Source: Xiphydria camelus
Lineage: Eukaryota > Arthropoda > Insecta > Hymenoptera > Xiphydriidae
DNA length: 64,000 nt
Direction of reading: 5' to 3'
Assembly (NCBI GenBank): GCA_963678675.1
Contig: OY783193.1
Coordinates: 28,496,750-28,560,749 of the forward strand
Part shown: positions 34,512-44,000 of the stretch, piece after piece
How positions within the stretch are numbered: the first letter of the stretch is position 1
Layout: each line of letters starts with the position of its first letter
Translations under genes and position numbers: made by a program
The notes under the pieces: model-generated
The model's input: only the letters and a program-made list of their open reading frames with translations
What the model was told of the DNA's origin: nothing
Databases searched by the model: none

Positions 34512-34812
34512 TATTTACTTACTTGGTCCAACAAAATATTTTTTCCGCCATAATCAAGTATACACTTATTAATTGCAAATAAACTCTTTTCTCAGTATAC
34601 GAAGTAACTTTGATCGAACGAAGTATTCACTAAACTGACAAATTTCTAGAAAATCATATTATTTTTTTTAAATATCAATTCCTGGATCAACACTTTTCAA
34701 TAATTAGTCGTATGTTTTATCAGCATTTTTCAAGTCGTCCTTGAACCATAAACGATCACATACCTACAGAGCACACCGAGCCGAAAGGATTGTTCTTAAA
34801 TTTTTTAATTAT
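34512..34812. other. Shared flank; no gene
   Basis: 34513-34665 repeats 15174-15330. The remainder up to the LTR-like block is unmatched and shows no coding potential. Confidence 0.5.
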
Positions 34813-36357
34813 TGTGACGTGGAGAATCGCTCTACGTCACAAAAAGGGTGCACTCGGGCCCCTTTCGAAAAATGCCCGTGAATCGGTTAGCGATAAGGCC
34901 GCGCGAAGCGTCGCGAGCGCGATCGTGGCGAGAAGGCGAGCGAGTCGGAGCAGTCAGTTTGGCGATAGCGTTAGTCGAGTGAGCTTCGTGAGTAACGTGA
35001 AGAGCGATCAATCAAGAATCCCAAGAACGTGTTGTGGGAAGATAGAGACGAGGAGCCAAGACGAACCTCCACAGAGAGAGAGAGAGAGAGAGACGTAGCG
35101 AGACCGAGGGAGAGCGAGAGCCATCCCCGGAGGTCGAGACCGGTGTCGAGAGAGATCCCGGATCTGCAGCCCCGGAGCCGTGAAGGGGCCTATTTCACGG
35201 ATCCGACATATCGGATTGTCGTAAACGACAAGTCACTCCGATTGGCTGTGACAGAAAGTGGTGGTGGGGGAAATCTGTCGGACCGACGGTATTTTTCGTC
35301 GTACGAAAGTTGAGCAGTGTCGAACTTCAAGCGACGGTTTCGTACGACAAAAAATAGGGTCGTGCATGGCCGGGTGATGGCGCGACAGTATGTTACGTTC
35401 AACGCCACCGATGGCTATCTGAGAAATATTAACACATCCTGAACAGCGAAGCCGAGAAGCTCCCTTCGACTTGTCTTGTCTTGTTTTAGCTCGTATTGTT
35501 TAATGCGTGCGTTTTTTGATTTTTTGTCACACGTATTTGTGAATTCATTTTACGTATTATAATGAGGAGACGGACTGCCAAACTTCACCACTTGGCGGCA
35601 CCACCATTTCCAGACTGTCGCAGCGACAAACAAAAGTGTCGTCAATCGACCATATTTCATGCATCCGACAAAATACCTGCGACAGACCCCCCACCCGATT
35701 TTTGCACAGCCAATTGGCGTGACTTGTCGTATACGATAATCCGACATGTCGGATCCGTGAAATAGGCCCCGAAGCCGGGACGAGCCCCGCCAAGGACGAC
35801 CACTTTAGCCCCGGTACGCTCCCCTTTTCTTGCGCCCGACCTCCGACTCGCCTTCGCGCCGTATCGCTCCGTTAGCGCCTCCGCGCGAGCGTTTCGCTTC
35901 GTAAGCGAATCGAGTGGTGTCCGTCGCGTCGTTCGGCACCACTCTGCCGATTTTCTGTGGCCAGCGACCACGAGCGTCGTTCGGGGACCACCGTTTAGTC
36001 CTCGGTCGAATAAACGATTTCTTGTTGTGTTTGAACGCAGTCGACTCTCTTTTTCGCGAGCCCATCCGCGAATCCGTCCTCCCGGGTCCCAGTCCGCGCA
36101 CCTCGAACCGCCCCTCTACGATTCGCTAGAGGTAGCCGAGCCCGGCGGAGATCGGATCGTTTCCGATCTCCCGGCTTTGATCCGCTCCCGATCTCCTGGA
36201 GATCGGTCGTCGTCGGGGAGCCCGTTCGCCTCCCCATCGTGGTGCATCCGTTGCACCTGGCGCCCATCGTTCGTTCGGTAGCCGTGCGTGCGGAATCCGG
36301 ACCGTCTGATTGTGCGTAGCGGAGGGCACCGAGGGCCCTCGCCGAACGCTACGTCAT
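34813..36357 (+). mobile_element. Candidate solo LTR (nested insertion inside)
   Basis: A GC-rich block starting 'tgtgacgtgg' and ending 'ctacgtcat' is flanked by ATTAT on both sides (34808-34812, 36358-36362). It includes a purine-rich (ag)n run at ~35075-35095 and a polyadenylation-like 'gaataaacg' near 36008. Removing the 586-bp insertion leaves about 960 bp, a normal size for a Gypsy-type LTR. The 3' end is CAT rather than CA, and no internal region is present. A GC-rich promoter or CpG-like region is the main alternative. Confidence 0.45.
35185..35770. mobile_element. 586-bp TIR element inside the LTR-like block
   Basis: Ends 'ggggcctatttcacggatccgacat' and complement, with ~60-bp terminal repeats extending through 'cgacaagtcac'. 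Flanked by GAA on both sides (35182-35184, 35771-35773). No transposase. The superfamily is uncertain. Confidence 0.7.
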
Positions 36358-38394
36358 ATTATATAAAATAAAATAAAGTTTATAATTTTTTGTTTCACTA
36401 TTTTTCTTCTCGTTCCGCGTTATGTTCTGGTAACTAAAGCTTCACCATTAAACAATGCTCGCTCCGATGGACTTGGGTCGAAACGGACCTTCACCGTTCG
36501 ACCGGGAGCAGAAAGTTCATTTATCCAAAGGGAAAGTGTTACTACTCGCCGTGGTGCCGTTTCGATAGTTGAAATGTGATAGTATCTATGACCTGGCGCA
36601 TCGGTTTGACTGTACGGGGAGGTCGAGTGCGCGGCGAGAGGATACCTAAACGCTAGATTTATGGTGAGCCCGAACAGTGCGACACTGCGTCGCCTCATAA
36701 TATAAACAATGACTTTCATCCCCACAAGAAACCCTCTCGAGCAATGCAAACCAGACCCGCTCTGCAGAGTCTAAATAGCGATTGATTTTTCCTTCATTTA
36801 TTTTTCAATTTCAAGTTAATAATTCTAACAGGTGTGATCAAGATTAGATCTCCTCGGGGTCGTAAATCTCAAAGACACTACTGCGTGACATGACTAGTGA
36901 CCGAACACGTGGAGAGATGGATTTAAACCGTATCGGTTAGTTTAAATGATTTAACACTGCACTCACAATATTGCTGGTGATATATTGGATTCAAAGAGAT
37001 CCAGTACTTCCGTGATTTAACCGTGGTTTACAATTAGATACACTGCGAGGTTGTTTTTAGGGAAAGGTGCGAGACTAGGAACGCATTCGCAACCCACGTT
37101 CGTCGAAACAAACCGTCCGCCTCGCCGTTGCGACCGATGTACCGATTAGATCTTGATTAGCACGTTACGTAGAAGTTACGTAGAAGAAATGACGTAGAAG
37201 TCCCCTTTGCGACGGAATACATATTTTGCGAGGCTGGCTCGAGAGGCCACCGCTCAAGGCAGCCTCAAGACATTTTTGCCTCGGAATATGCAGACAAACG
37301 AACGGCGGCAGCTTCACGAGGCAAGGCGATCCAACGCGAGGCATGCCTCGCGTGGCGGCCTCGCGATCCAGCCTCGCAAAGTCGGCACATGGCTTTAGTC
37401 TACGCTCGGTCGTGAGCCGTGGAATGGGGCAGGGTGGAGAGCGGTGTAATGGGATAGGGTCGAGATCGCTGTATGAGTGAGGCACGTTCGAGAGTGCTGG
37501 AGTTTGTGGGTTTCGTTACGGTTTTTCGTTGCCTCGAGCGCGATTTTAGTACCCTCAGCAAAGAAGTTTCACTTCAAAAGAGAGTATATTTATTCTTTCA
37601 ATATTCTCCAGATACCTTCATATACTTCAATGACGCCAAAATAAGTGTCTCACTTTTGTAGGTATTATCGGTGTCTCATTTTTGCCTTTTCGGAGAGGAA
37701 AATAAAAGACATATATAAACGATAAGAACATAACCCTAGGTGAAAAATTTCACGTTTTTAAAAACTAAAGTACACTTTGGAATGTTCTTTATATCTTCTA
37801 AGATCAAATCATTATTTATTATATTTTTCTTTGTATCCTGTGAATAAAAAGTTTCGCAAAATTTCTTATTATTACCCTCAGTCACTCTACCTACAAAAAA
37901 ATCAGCTTCTGGATGGATACTAGCCATACTTTTCGTAAACCAATCGGTCAGAGCTTTTTATATATCATCATTTCTTTCAACCTAGGTACATGTGCACATA
38001 CCCACGCGAGCATCGTTTTCTCGCACCTCCAGTCCAACGCGTCGCGTCGATCGTCGATCCCCTCGGGAAGGGCTGCTATTTTCAACTTTATTATCGCACG
38101 ATCGAACGCGTTCATTGTGTTTCGCTCATAAGATAGTCCGCCCACCATGCATTACTCCCAAACCACCATTTGCGTGCGCGGAGCTACGTACGTGTATACG
38201 TACGCTCACGTGCCACGACCTCGATTTATACGAACAGCGAATATACACCAATCCCGCTGTCGCCCGACGTTACGTGGAAACTCTTTCGGTCGTCGAGAAC
38301 TTTGTTCGACGGCATACCTCCTTCTGGCGATCGATATCGCCACAGGTTGTTCGATTAAATAAGGTTGCGACGACCGCGAGACTCGGCTGAATAA
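36358..38394. other. Mostly unique sequence without a recognised gene
   Basis: I find no credible ORF or family match. An 18-bp perfect palindrome (cgcgaggcatgcctcgcg) lies at ~37338, and 37420-37575 repeats 22930-23075. 37990-38360 is GC-rich with overlapping short open frames on both strands, none recognisable. Confidence 0.4.
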
Positions 38395-38992
38395 CACAGG
38401 TTTACAAAAAAAAAGTCCGGACTATTTGACCGGACCATAGTATTCCGAGGTATTTTTGCGCCCTGAATCCGATCCCGAGGTCATCTGAGCCACATCACGT
38501 CAGAAAAACGAGATTTCGAAATAAATAAATAAGGAAATGGGACTGCCCTGAGCAGCACCCAGAGCATGACTCCAAGGTTCTAAGGCTATTAGAGTCAGTG
38601 TTGAGTCCACTGTCAATATGTCACAGTGAACGGATCGCCGGAATTGGATGCCTTGACAGGGAGATCGTAATCCGCGAGATACAACGATCATGGCAACATT
38701 TTATCCACTGGAGTGGTTCTGTGATAGTCCCGGTCGAGATTTAGGACTCCATTCCAATGTTTGGAAGGTATTCAACACCTAAGCAGCTACCCTCCAACTC
38801 AACAGGTCGCTTGAGCAATTGTCCCGGGTCCAGTTCCAAAAAATGGTCATTTTAACCTCTAAATGACCTTGAAATCTCGTTTTCCTGACATGATGGGGCT
38901 CAGATGACCTCAGGATCAGATTCAGGACGTAAAAATACCTCGGAATACCATGGTCCGGTCAAGTAGTCCGGACTTTTTTTTGTAAACCTGTG
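38395..38992. mobile_element. 598-bp MITE, TAA duplication
   Basis: Terminal repeats start 'cacaggtttacaaaaaaaa' and continue inverted for about 120 bp, including 'aagtccggacta'. Flanked by TAA at 38392-38394 and 38993-38995. A 3-bp TWA duplication fits PIF/Harbinger. Non-coding. Confidence 0.8.
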
Positions 38993-38995
38993 TAA

Positions 38996-39388
38996 TTCAT
39001 CGTACCATCGGACGGCTAATTTCTCCCCCCCGGCCCGGTACGAGGCCCCAACCTCGACAGACCGGCGCGCGTATCCAATCGAGTTAACCCATTTACGATC
39101 AGCAGGTGGCTATTTACAATCGAAGTGGCTCGATGTATATTCATCGCGTACCGCTAAATACGACTAATGTCGCTCGATCGTGTATGGTTCGAGTGGAATG
39201 CGGATGTCGGAAATCGTGAAGCTTTAACGGTCTGTAAAATTTGTACGGTGGCTTGAATCTATGAGCGTATATGTGGACAACGATCGATCGACTTCAAATA
39301 TATCGCAGCGTGACTACTTAAGGGGGCACATACACCTAGGTTGGTTTAAAAAGTCGGTTTTTCTTTTTTCACCTTTCCAAAAGTACCT
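38996..39388. other. No recognised feature
   Basis: Unique-looking sequence with no ORF or repeat structure that I can support. Confidence 0.4.
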
Positions 39389-39949
39389 CGGGTAAACCAG
39401 CCAGTTATTGGACACTTAAGCATTTTACAAGATTTGAGACCGTGTTAAAAAGATATTTTTCTACCTAGAGAGAGAGAGATATGAGTGGTGGCTTAAAAAC
39501 TGGGATAAAGTCAAAAAACTTAGTTATTAGACAGAGTGTTCTTATTTTTTAGAAATACTCAATCCAGTAATTGGACAGTCAAGAATCAATAAGCCAGGTA
39601 CGGTTTTTGATGATATTTATTAACACTAGAACTACCGAATAGTCGCGCTTTATAAGACGGTCGTTTTGGCGGGTGATTATCTCGTTATCCGAGGATTTTT
39701 CGTCCACACTGCTAGAACTTTTTTATAGACCGAAGTATGCTCTACAAAAAAGTATTGTACCAATTTTGACAAAAACCTCACGAGTTACGAAATAATTGAG
39801 GTTGAATGGAACTCTGAATAAGACCCCGGTCAAATTGACCGGTTGCGGTAGTTCTAGTGTTAAAATAACAACTAGAAATCTTATTTTTATTAATTTAAAT
39901 CAGACTGTCCAATAACTGCAAGGTGTCCAATAATTGGGTGGTTTACCCT
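39389..39949. mobile_element. TIR element interrupted by a TTAA MITE
   Basis: 'gggtaaaccagccagttattggacac' on the left and 'gtgtccaataattgggtggtttaccc' on the right form imperfect terminal repeats, with further inverted 'ttggacagtc' pieces inside. A TA follows the right end, suggesting mariner type, but the left flank does not match cleanly. The element at 39624-39859 is nested in it. Confidence 0.5.
39624..39859. mobile_element. 236-bp piggyBac-type MITE
   Basis: Perfect 15-bp ends (cactagaactaccg) are flanked by TTAA at 39620-39623 and 39860-39863. TTAA targeting is the piggyBac signature. Too short to code; a few subterminal 'ggtcaa' and 'gaccgg' motifs may be binding sites. Confidence 0.85.
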
Positions 39950-40586
39950 ATCTATACAATTCTAAAAATATTTTCTGAAAATTCTGAGATAAGAATATTC
40001 ACTAACAACTTTTATTTCTTTCAAAGCATTTACCTTGTACGAATTGTTGATCGTAGGGGGCAACGATCAATGATTGTGACTAACCGTAGACAAATCACGG
40101 CTGCCAGCGGCACTAGCTTCTCTCTGCAATTAGGTATGAGGTGTGTAATTCGGTTAGGCATCGAAAAAATCCGAATGATCATTTCCTCTCACTTCTAAAA
40201 ATTACTTACCATGGCTGTGGACGCGATGTGGTTTATTAGTCTTTCAGCGAGCGAAACTCCTCGAAGCTTCTCGCGCGAACGCTGCTGTCAATCACCGGGA
40301 GAGGTTATGGAAGATAACCTCGCAGCGATCGTCGCTCGGACGTCGACGAGGAGCGCGGAGAAACTTCCTCGAGGAATAAATTTCCGTCGGGGAGAGTCCA
40401 CCATGCGGTCGCGAGTGCACGAACGAGGGCCGTGGGAGGAAAATCATTTTTTCTTAGGAGGCGGGATAAAACCGATCCGAGCCCTGAAAACGCTCCTCGG
40501 ATGCACTCGCGGTGACACATCGCGCCTATCGGTCGCATTTTTGTACGCACTTTCGATCATCGCTGAACAGTCGATCGACGACGGAA
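39950..40586. other. Mixed sequence, no gene called
   Basis: 40000-40120 resembles an edge of the FB2 family ('tttcaaagcatttaccttgtacgaattgttgatcgtaggggg'). The rest is GC-rich, with a 213-codon open frame running on into repeat that I do not accept as a gene. Confidence 0.4.
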
Positions 40587-41012
40587 GCCGAAATATATCC
40601 CACACATTTGATGGCGCTTGTATGTGTTTGATGATCGCATCTGTGTATACATTTCCGACCATTGCCGAAGATAGGCGGAAATTTTGTGACATTTTTACAT
40701 ATATATATCGCCCGAGAAATCGGATTCTCGACTTTGACGGGCAAGGGGAGTGGTTTCGCGTTGCTAAGGACGAATCTCTGTTAATATGTAACTTATCAAA
40801 TTTATTCTGGTCTCTATCAATAGAGAATAATCAATTTATATGGCGTAACTAAGCATAGTTTTGGTTATAACTATATATTTATTGAGAAAATTCGATGTAA
40901 AAATTGAGGGGTGCAGGGGGTAGATATTTGTGGCGTATAGATACACGGGTGCTCGCTTCGACGCCGAGACTAGATGAACGAACATGCCGCGAGACACTGC
41001 CGTGTCTCTTGA
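40587..41012 (+). repeat. Truncated tail repeat with terminal hairpin
   Basis: Begins near 'acacatttgatggcg' and ends 'gagacactgccgtgtctcttga' at 41012. The next base is A, unlike the T that follows the other five copies. Confidence 0.7.
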
Positions 41013-41182
41013 ACTGAACTAATTGGCCCGGCCCGGTGACGGTCCGTTGGCAACGCCCGGTCACGGCCCGGTAAAGTGAGAACAAAAGCATTTGATTCTA
41101 TTGGACAGATCGTCCGCCGGACGACGGACGATACTCGGCCGTACGCCGGCCCTGGCACGGCCCGGTAATGTGTGTCCCAACC
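41013..41182 (-). repeat. Fragment of the TTAA element at 43107
   Basis: Inverse of about 43107-43280: 'actgaactaattggcccgg' through 'cacggcccggtaatgtgtgtcccaacct'. Only one terminus is present. It lies about 500 bp outside the Polinton. Confidence 0.7.
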
Positions 41183-41688
41183 TCTATTCTACTGAATCCA
41201 AGAAAATTTCCTCCAACGTCGTAGTTATTATCTGCGTAGCGTTATTCCGAGATGCGTTAGAGATATGGTGTATTTTCGATTCTTTAACTTTCAGGGGAAG
41301 TATTACATTTTATTTAGGGCACACTAATCCAGCAGATATGATTGTTCAGAAAGAATTCGATGTTTATTGGGTGACATTAAATATTAACCAATGAGGGTCG
41401 AATACTGATTGAGCGATTTTCCACTGTTGAATCAGTGTATTCTATCACTTGAAAAATTTCTATGAACTATTTTCAAAGTACCCAGAATTGAAAAACGCCT
41501 CTGAAGTGATTTATGTTTAGGTAAATAAATGATTGTTAAATTGAAGTGTTTTGTTCCTCTAAACAAAACTCGTAAATGTGATCCTAGTTTTGTGAATACC
41601 AAGCATATGTGCCTCTTTAAACGAAGGTTGTTGAACGAATCGGAAGGCTGCAGTAAATTACGTATTTTCAATTTTATCGATCGCGCTT
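41183..41688. other. No recognised feature; Polinton flank
   Basis: No ORF or repeat identified. The last six bases (gcgctt, 41683-41688) are the left target duplication of the Polinton. Confidence 0.5.
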
Positions 41689-42032
41689 AGTAGATAAGCT
41701 AGGACAGTTCTACGCCACTTACCCCCACTCCCCAGCCTCGCGACCGGTGACGCCATACCTGCAGGTTAGGCTTGCTCTTGGCAACCTCGCTTTCGACACC
41801 CCCACTCTCGCGGCCGGTGACGTCATGCCTACAGATTAGGCTTACCCCGGGCAATCTCGCTTTCGATATGCTTACATAACACGCGTCACCGCAATCATGC
41901 TATCTCCGGTTGCACATTGCATCTAGAGGAAACACAGTGACGTCATACTTGCAGATTCGGCCTTGCCCCCGGGCAATCTCGCTTTCGACCGTGATCTCCG
42001 GTTGCACATTGTGCAGCGCGCATGCGTCGTGG
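41689..42032 (+). repeat. Polinton left terminal inverted repeat
   Basis: About 344 bp, aligned in reverse to 45388-45722 and ending at 'gcatgcgtcgtgg'. It includes three decayed sub-repeats with 'gcttgctcttggcaacctcgctttcga'-like cores. It has an extra 8 bp ('ctatctcc') relative to the right copy. Confidence 0.9.
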
Positions 42033-42189
42033 AAAATGATGTCGGCTTCACGCAATTCCTCGATGATGGATATATTCTCGTCACTCAGTGGATATGGACT
42101 GAGCTTTAGAGGCAACGCGAGCTAATTGAAAAGGACAACAGAGGTTTCGCTCCGTAAAATGAGTGACGCTGCACTGAGAGAAATAATAG

Positions 42190-42430
42190 AGATACATCTT
42201 GGGTGTATCATCAGGGATATATCTCGGGTGTATCCTCAGGGATACATCTCGGGTGTATCCTCAGGGATACATCTCGGGTGTATCCTCAGGGATACATCTC
42301 GGGTGTATCCTCAGGGATACATCTCGGGTGTGTCCTCAGATATACATCTTGGGTGTATCCTCAGAGATACATGTTGGGTGTATCCTCAGAGATACATTTT
42401 AGGCGAATCCTCAGAGATACTTCTGAACTC
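42190..42430 (+). repeat. 25-bp minisatellite, about ten units
   Basis: Unit gggtgtatcctcagggatacatctc, with the inner inverted repeat gtatcc-tca-gggatac. The central units are identical and the edges diverge. Because 25 is not a multiple of 3 and the unit has no stop, all three forward frames are open and spell the same 25-residue cycle. It lies just inside the left TIR. I do not call it a gene. Confidence 0.9.
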
Positions 42431-42546
42431 ACACAACATGCAATGTATCCTCAGATACTTCTAAAAATTTTGACTTAAATCCGGGGTGTAACTGAAAGAT
42501 CAATCTACAATATATAAACGCATTACTTATAGCTCTCGCACTAGTA

Positions 42547-43690
42547 ATGGCCGATCTACAATTCGATGAACAGTCCGCCAGACTACCTGTGGTGAACTTT
42601 GATGAGCTCGCGTAACGGAGTGCCGAGAAGAAGAAGCAACACGGCAATTTGCTACTAAATAGCGTGCGGGCAGTGTTTTGCGGGCCATCCAACTGTGGCA
42701 AGATGAACGCGTTGCTCACCCTCGTGATGTATCCCAATTGGTTGAAATTCGAGAACGTGTACGTCTATTCGAAATCACTCAATCAGCTCAAGTACATGTT
42801 CCTGAAAAAATTGATCGATTCGGTGGACGGTGTCGAGTACCATATCTTCAACGAGCACGAGTAGGTGGTGTCGCCGGAAGAGACACATCCAAATTCGATA
42901 ATAATCTTCAACGACGTCGCTTGCGAAAAGCAAGACAGCATCAGCGCCTTTTTCAGCATGGGCCGACACAGGGATGTCGACTGCTTCTACCTCTGTCAGA
43001 CATACACTCGAATTCCCAAACATCTGGTGCGCGATAATGCCAATCTGCTGGTGCTCTTCTGGTAGGATGACACGAATCTCCGGCACGTTTGCGACGATCA
43101 CGTTAAAGGTCGGGACACACATTACCGGGCCATGCCAGGGCCGGGGCACGGCCGAGTATCGACCGTCGTTTGGCGGATGATCTGTCCAATAGAATCAAAT
43201 GCTTTTGTTCTCACTTTACCGGGCCATGACCGGGCGTCGCCAACGGACCATCACTGGGCCGGGCCAGTTAGTTCAGTTTTACTTTTTCACGGTGACGGTC
43301 CGGCCGCGCTTCTCATATTTCCGTAATTTACGTGTTTTAGTGCAATCAACCTAGCAGTTTCAAAGACAACTGACGACTAATGGATATGTGTGGTTCCTAG
43401 ATACACGTGTCGTGCAGGGGTTCTGACCATTTCTTCCTCTTCGGCCGTGTTCGACCCTGGCACGGCCCGGTAATGTATGTCTTATCCTTCAACGTGCGGT
43501 GCCAGGGCCGAATGACGGCCGTGTCCCGGCCCTGACACGGCCAGGTTATGTGTGTCCCAACCTTAATGCGGACATGTCTTACGCGAAGTTCAAGGAAATA
43601 TGCTCCGCTTGCTGGAATGCCGACAAGTACGGATTCGTTGTTATTGACATAGGGGCTCAATGAGGGAAGATACAGAAGGGGTTTCGATTG
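42547..43690 (+). pseudogene. Polinton packaging ATPase (A32/FtsK-HerA type), broken
   Basis: The frame from ATG 42547 reads as a Polinton genome-packaging ATPase, with Walker A 'GPSNCGKM' (42682), 'ENVYVYSKSL', Walker B 'SIIIFNDVACEKQD' (around 42910) and the conserved 'FYLCQTYTRIPKHLVRDNAN'. Three stops interrupt the one frame: TAA 42613, TAG 42862 and TAG 43063. Walker A ends in Met instead of Thr/Ser, and the Walker B acidic residue is Asn. A TTAA element (43107-43562) splits the gene exactly; the family-typical 'DMSYAKFKEICSACWN' resumes after it, followed by a TGA. Its role in a live element would be packaging DNA into a capsid. This copy is inactive. Confidence 0.88.
43107..43562. mobile_element. 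456-bp TTAA element inside the ATPase
   Basis: Flanked by TTAA at 43103-43106 and 43563-43566; ends are 'ggtcgggacacacatta' and 'tgtgtcccaacc'. Removing it restores the ATPase frame across one TTAA, so the boundaries are exact. Sequence near both ends is rich in 'ccgggcc' and 'ggcacggcc'. A partial copy lies at 41013-41182. It is a non-autonomous piggyBac-type element by target choice. Confidence 0.88.
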
Positions 43691-43699
43691 CTTCATCAA

Positions 43700-43906
43700 C
43701 CTGATACAAAACCCAATTGAATCAAGACCCGAAAATGACAGTAGGCTTGATAAGTTAGACCATTTCTCCATATATGAACAAAAAGGCAGATATAGAAACT
43801 GCAAATCAGGCCAGACACAAGTATTTTGCAGAAAATGTAATGTAAGACTATGTTTTGAACCTAACAGAAACTGTTTTGCGGACTTTCATTCTATATCTAA
43901 CAAATA
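43700..43906 (+). pseudogene. piggyBac-like cysteine-rich domain fragment
   Basis: The open frame ending at TAG ~43904-43906 reads 'LDHFSIYEQKGRYRNC', 'QVFCRKCNVRLCF' and 'NRNCFADFH'. The C-x2-C...LCF...NCF..FH pattern is the C-terminal cysteine-rich domain of piggyBac transposases. The first cysteine of the usual pair ('GRCR') is Tyr here. It lies between the end of the ATPase relic and the next ORF, with no flanking TTAA that I can assign. It may be a truncated insertion or a captured fragment. Confidence 0.55.
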
Positions 43907-44000
43907 GTGCGCATCATCCTGTACGATCACATAGTGGAATACCGACCGATCAGCGGTGTGGTAAATAGGCTGGTATAGCTCTGAGAATATCAGTTCAATC

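Noticed and set aside
35657..36329. Several overlapping arginine-rich ORFs on both strands
   Set aside because: Expected in GC-rich stop-poor DNA; no motif, no preferred frame, and one end crosses the boundary of the nested TIR element.
34813..36362. 5' end of a host gene with a GC-rich promoter
   Set aside because: No coding exon or splice pattern follows; flanking ATTAT and the terminal sequences favour an LTR, though only moderately.
40211..40852. 213-codon plus-strand open frame
   Set aside because: Its second half runs through a dispersed repeat that has no coding function elsewhere, codon use looks random, there is no family motif, and overlapping frames on the other strand are equally open.
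42126..42478. Repeat protein encoded by the 25-bp array
   Set aside because: All three frames are open equally, no flanking coding context or start is convincing, and the array sits in non-coding Polinton subterminal DNA.
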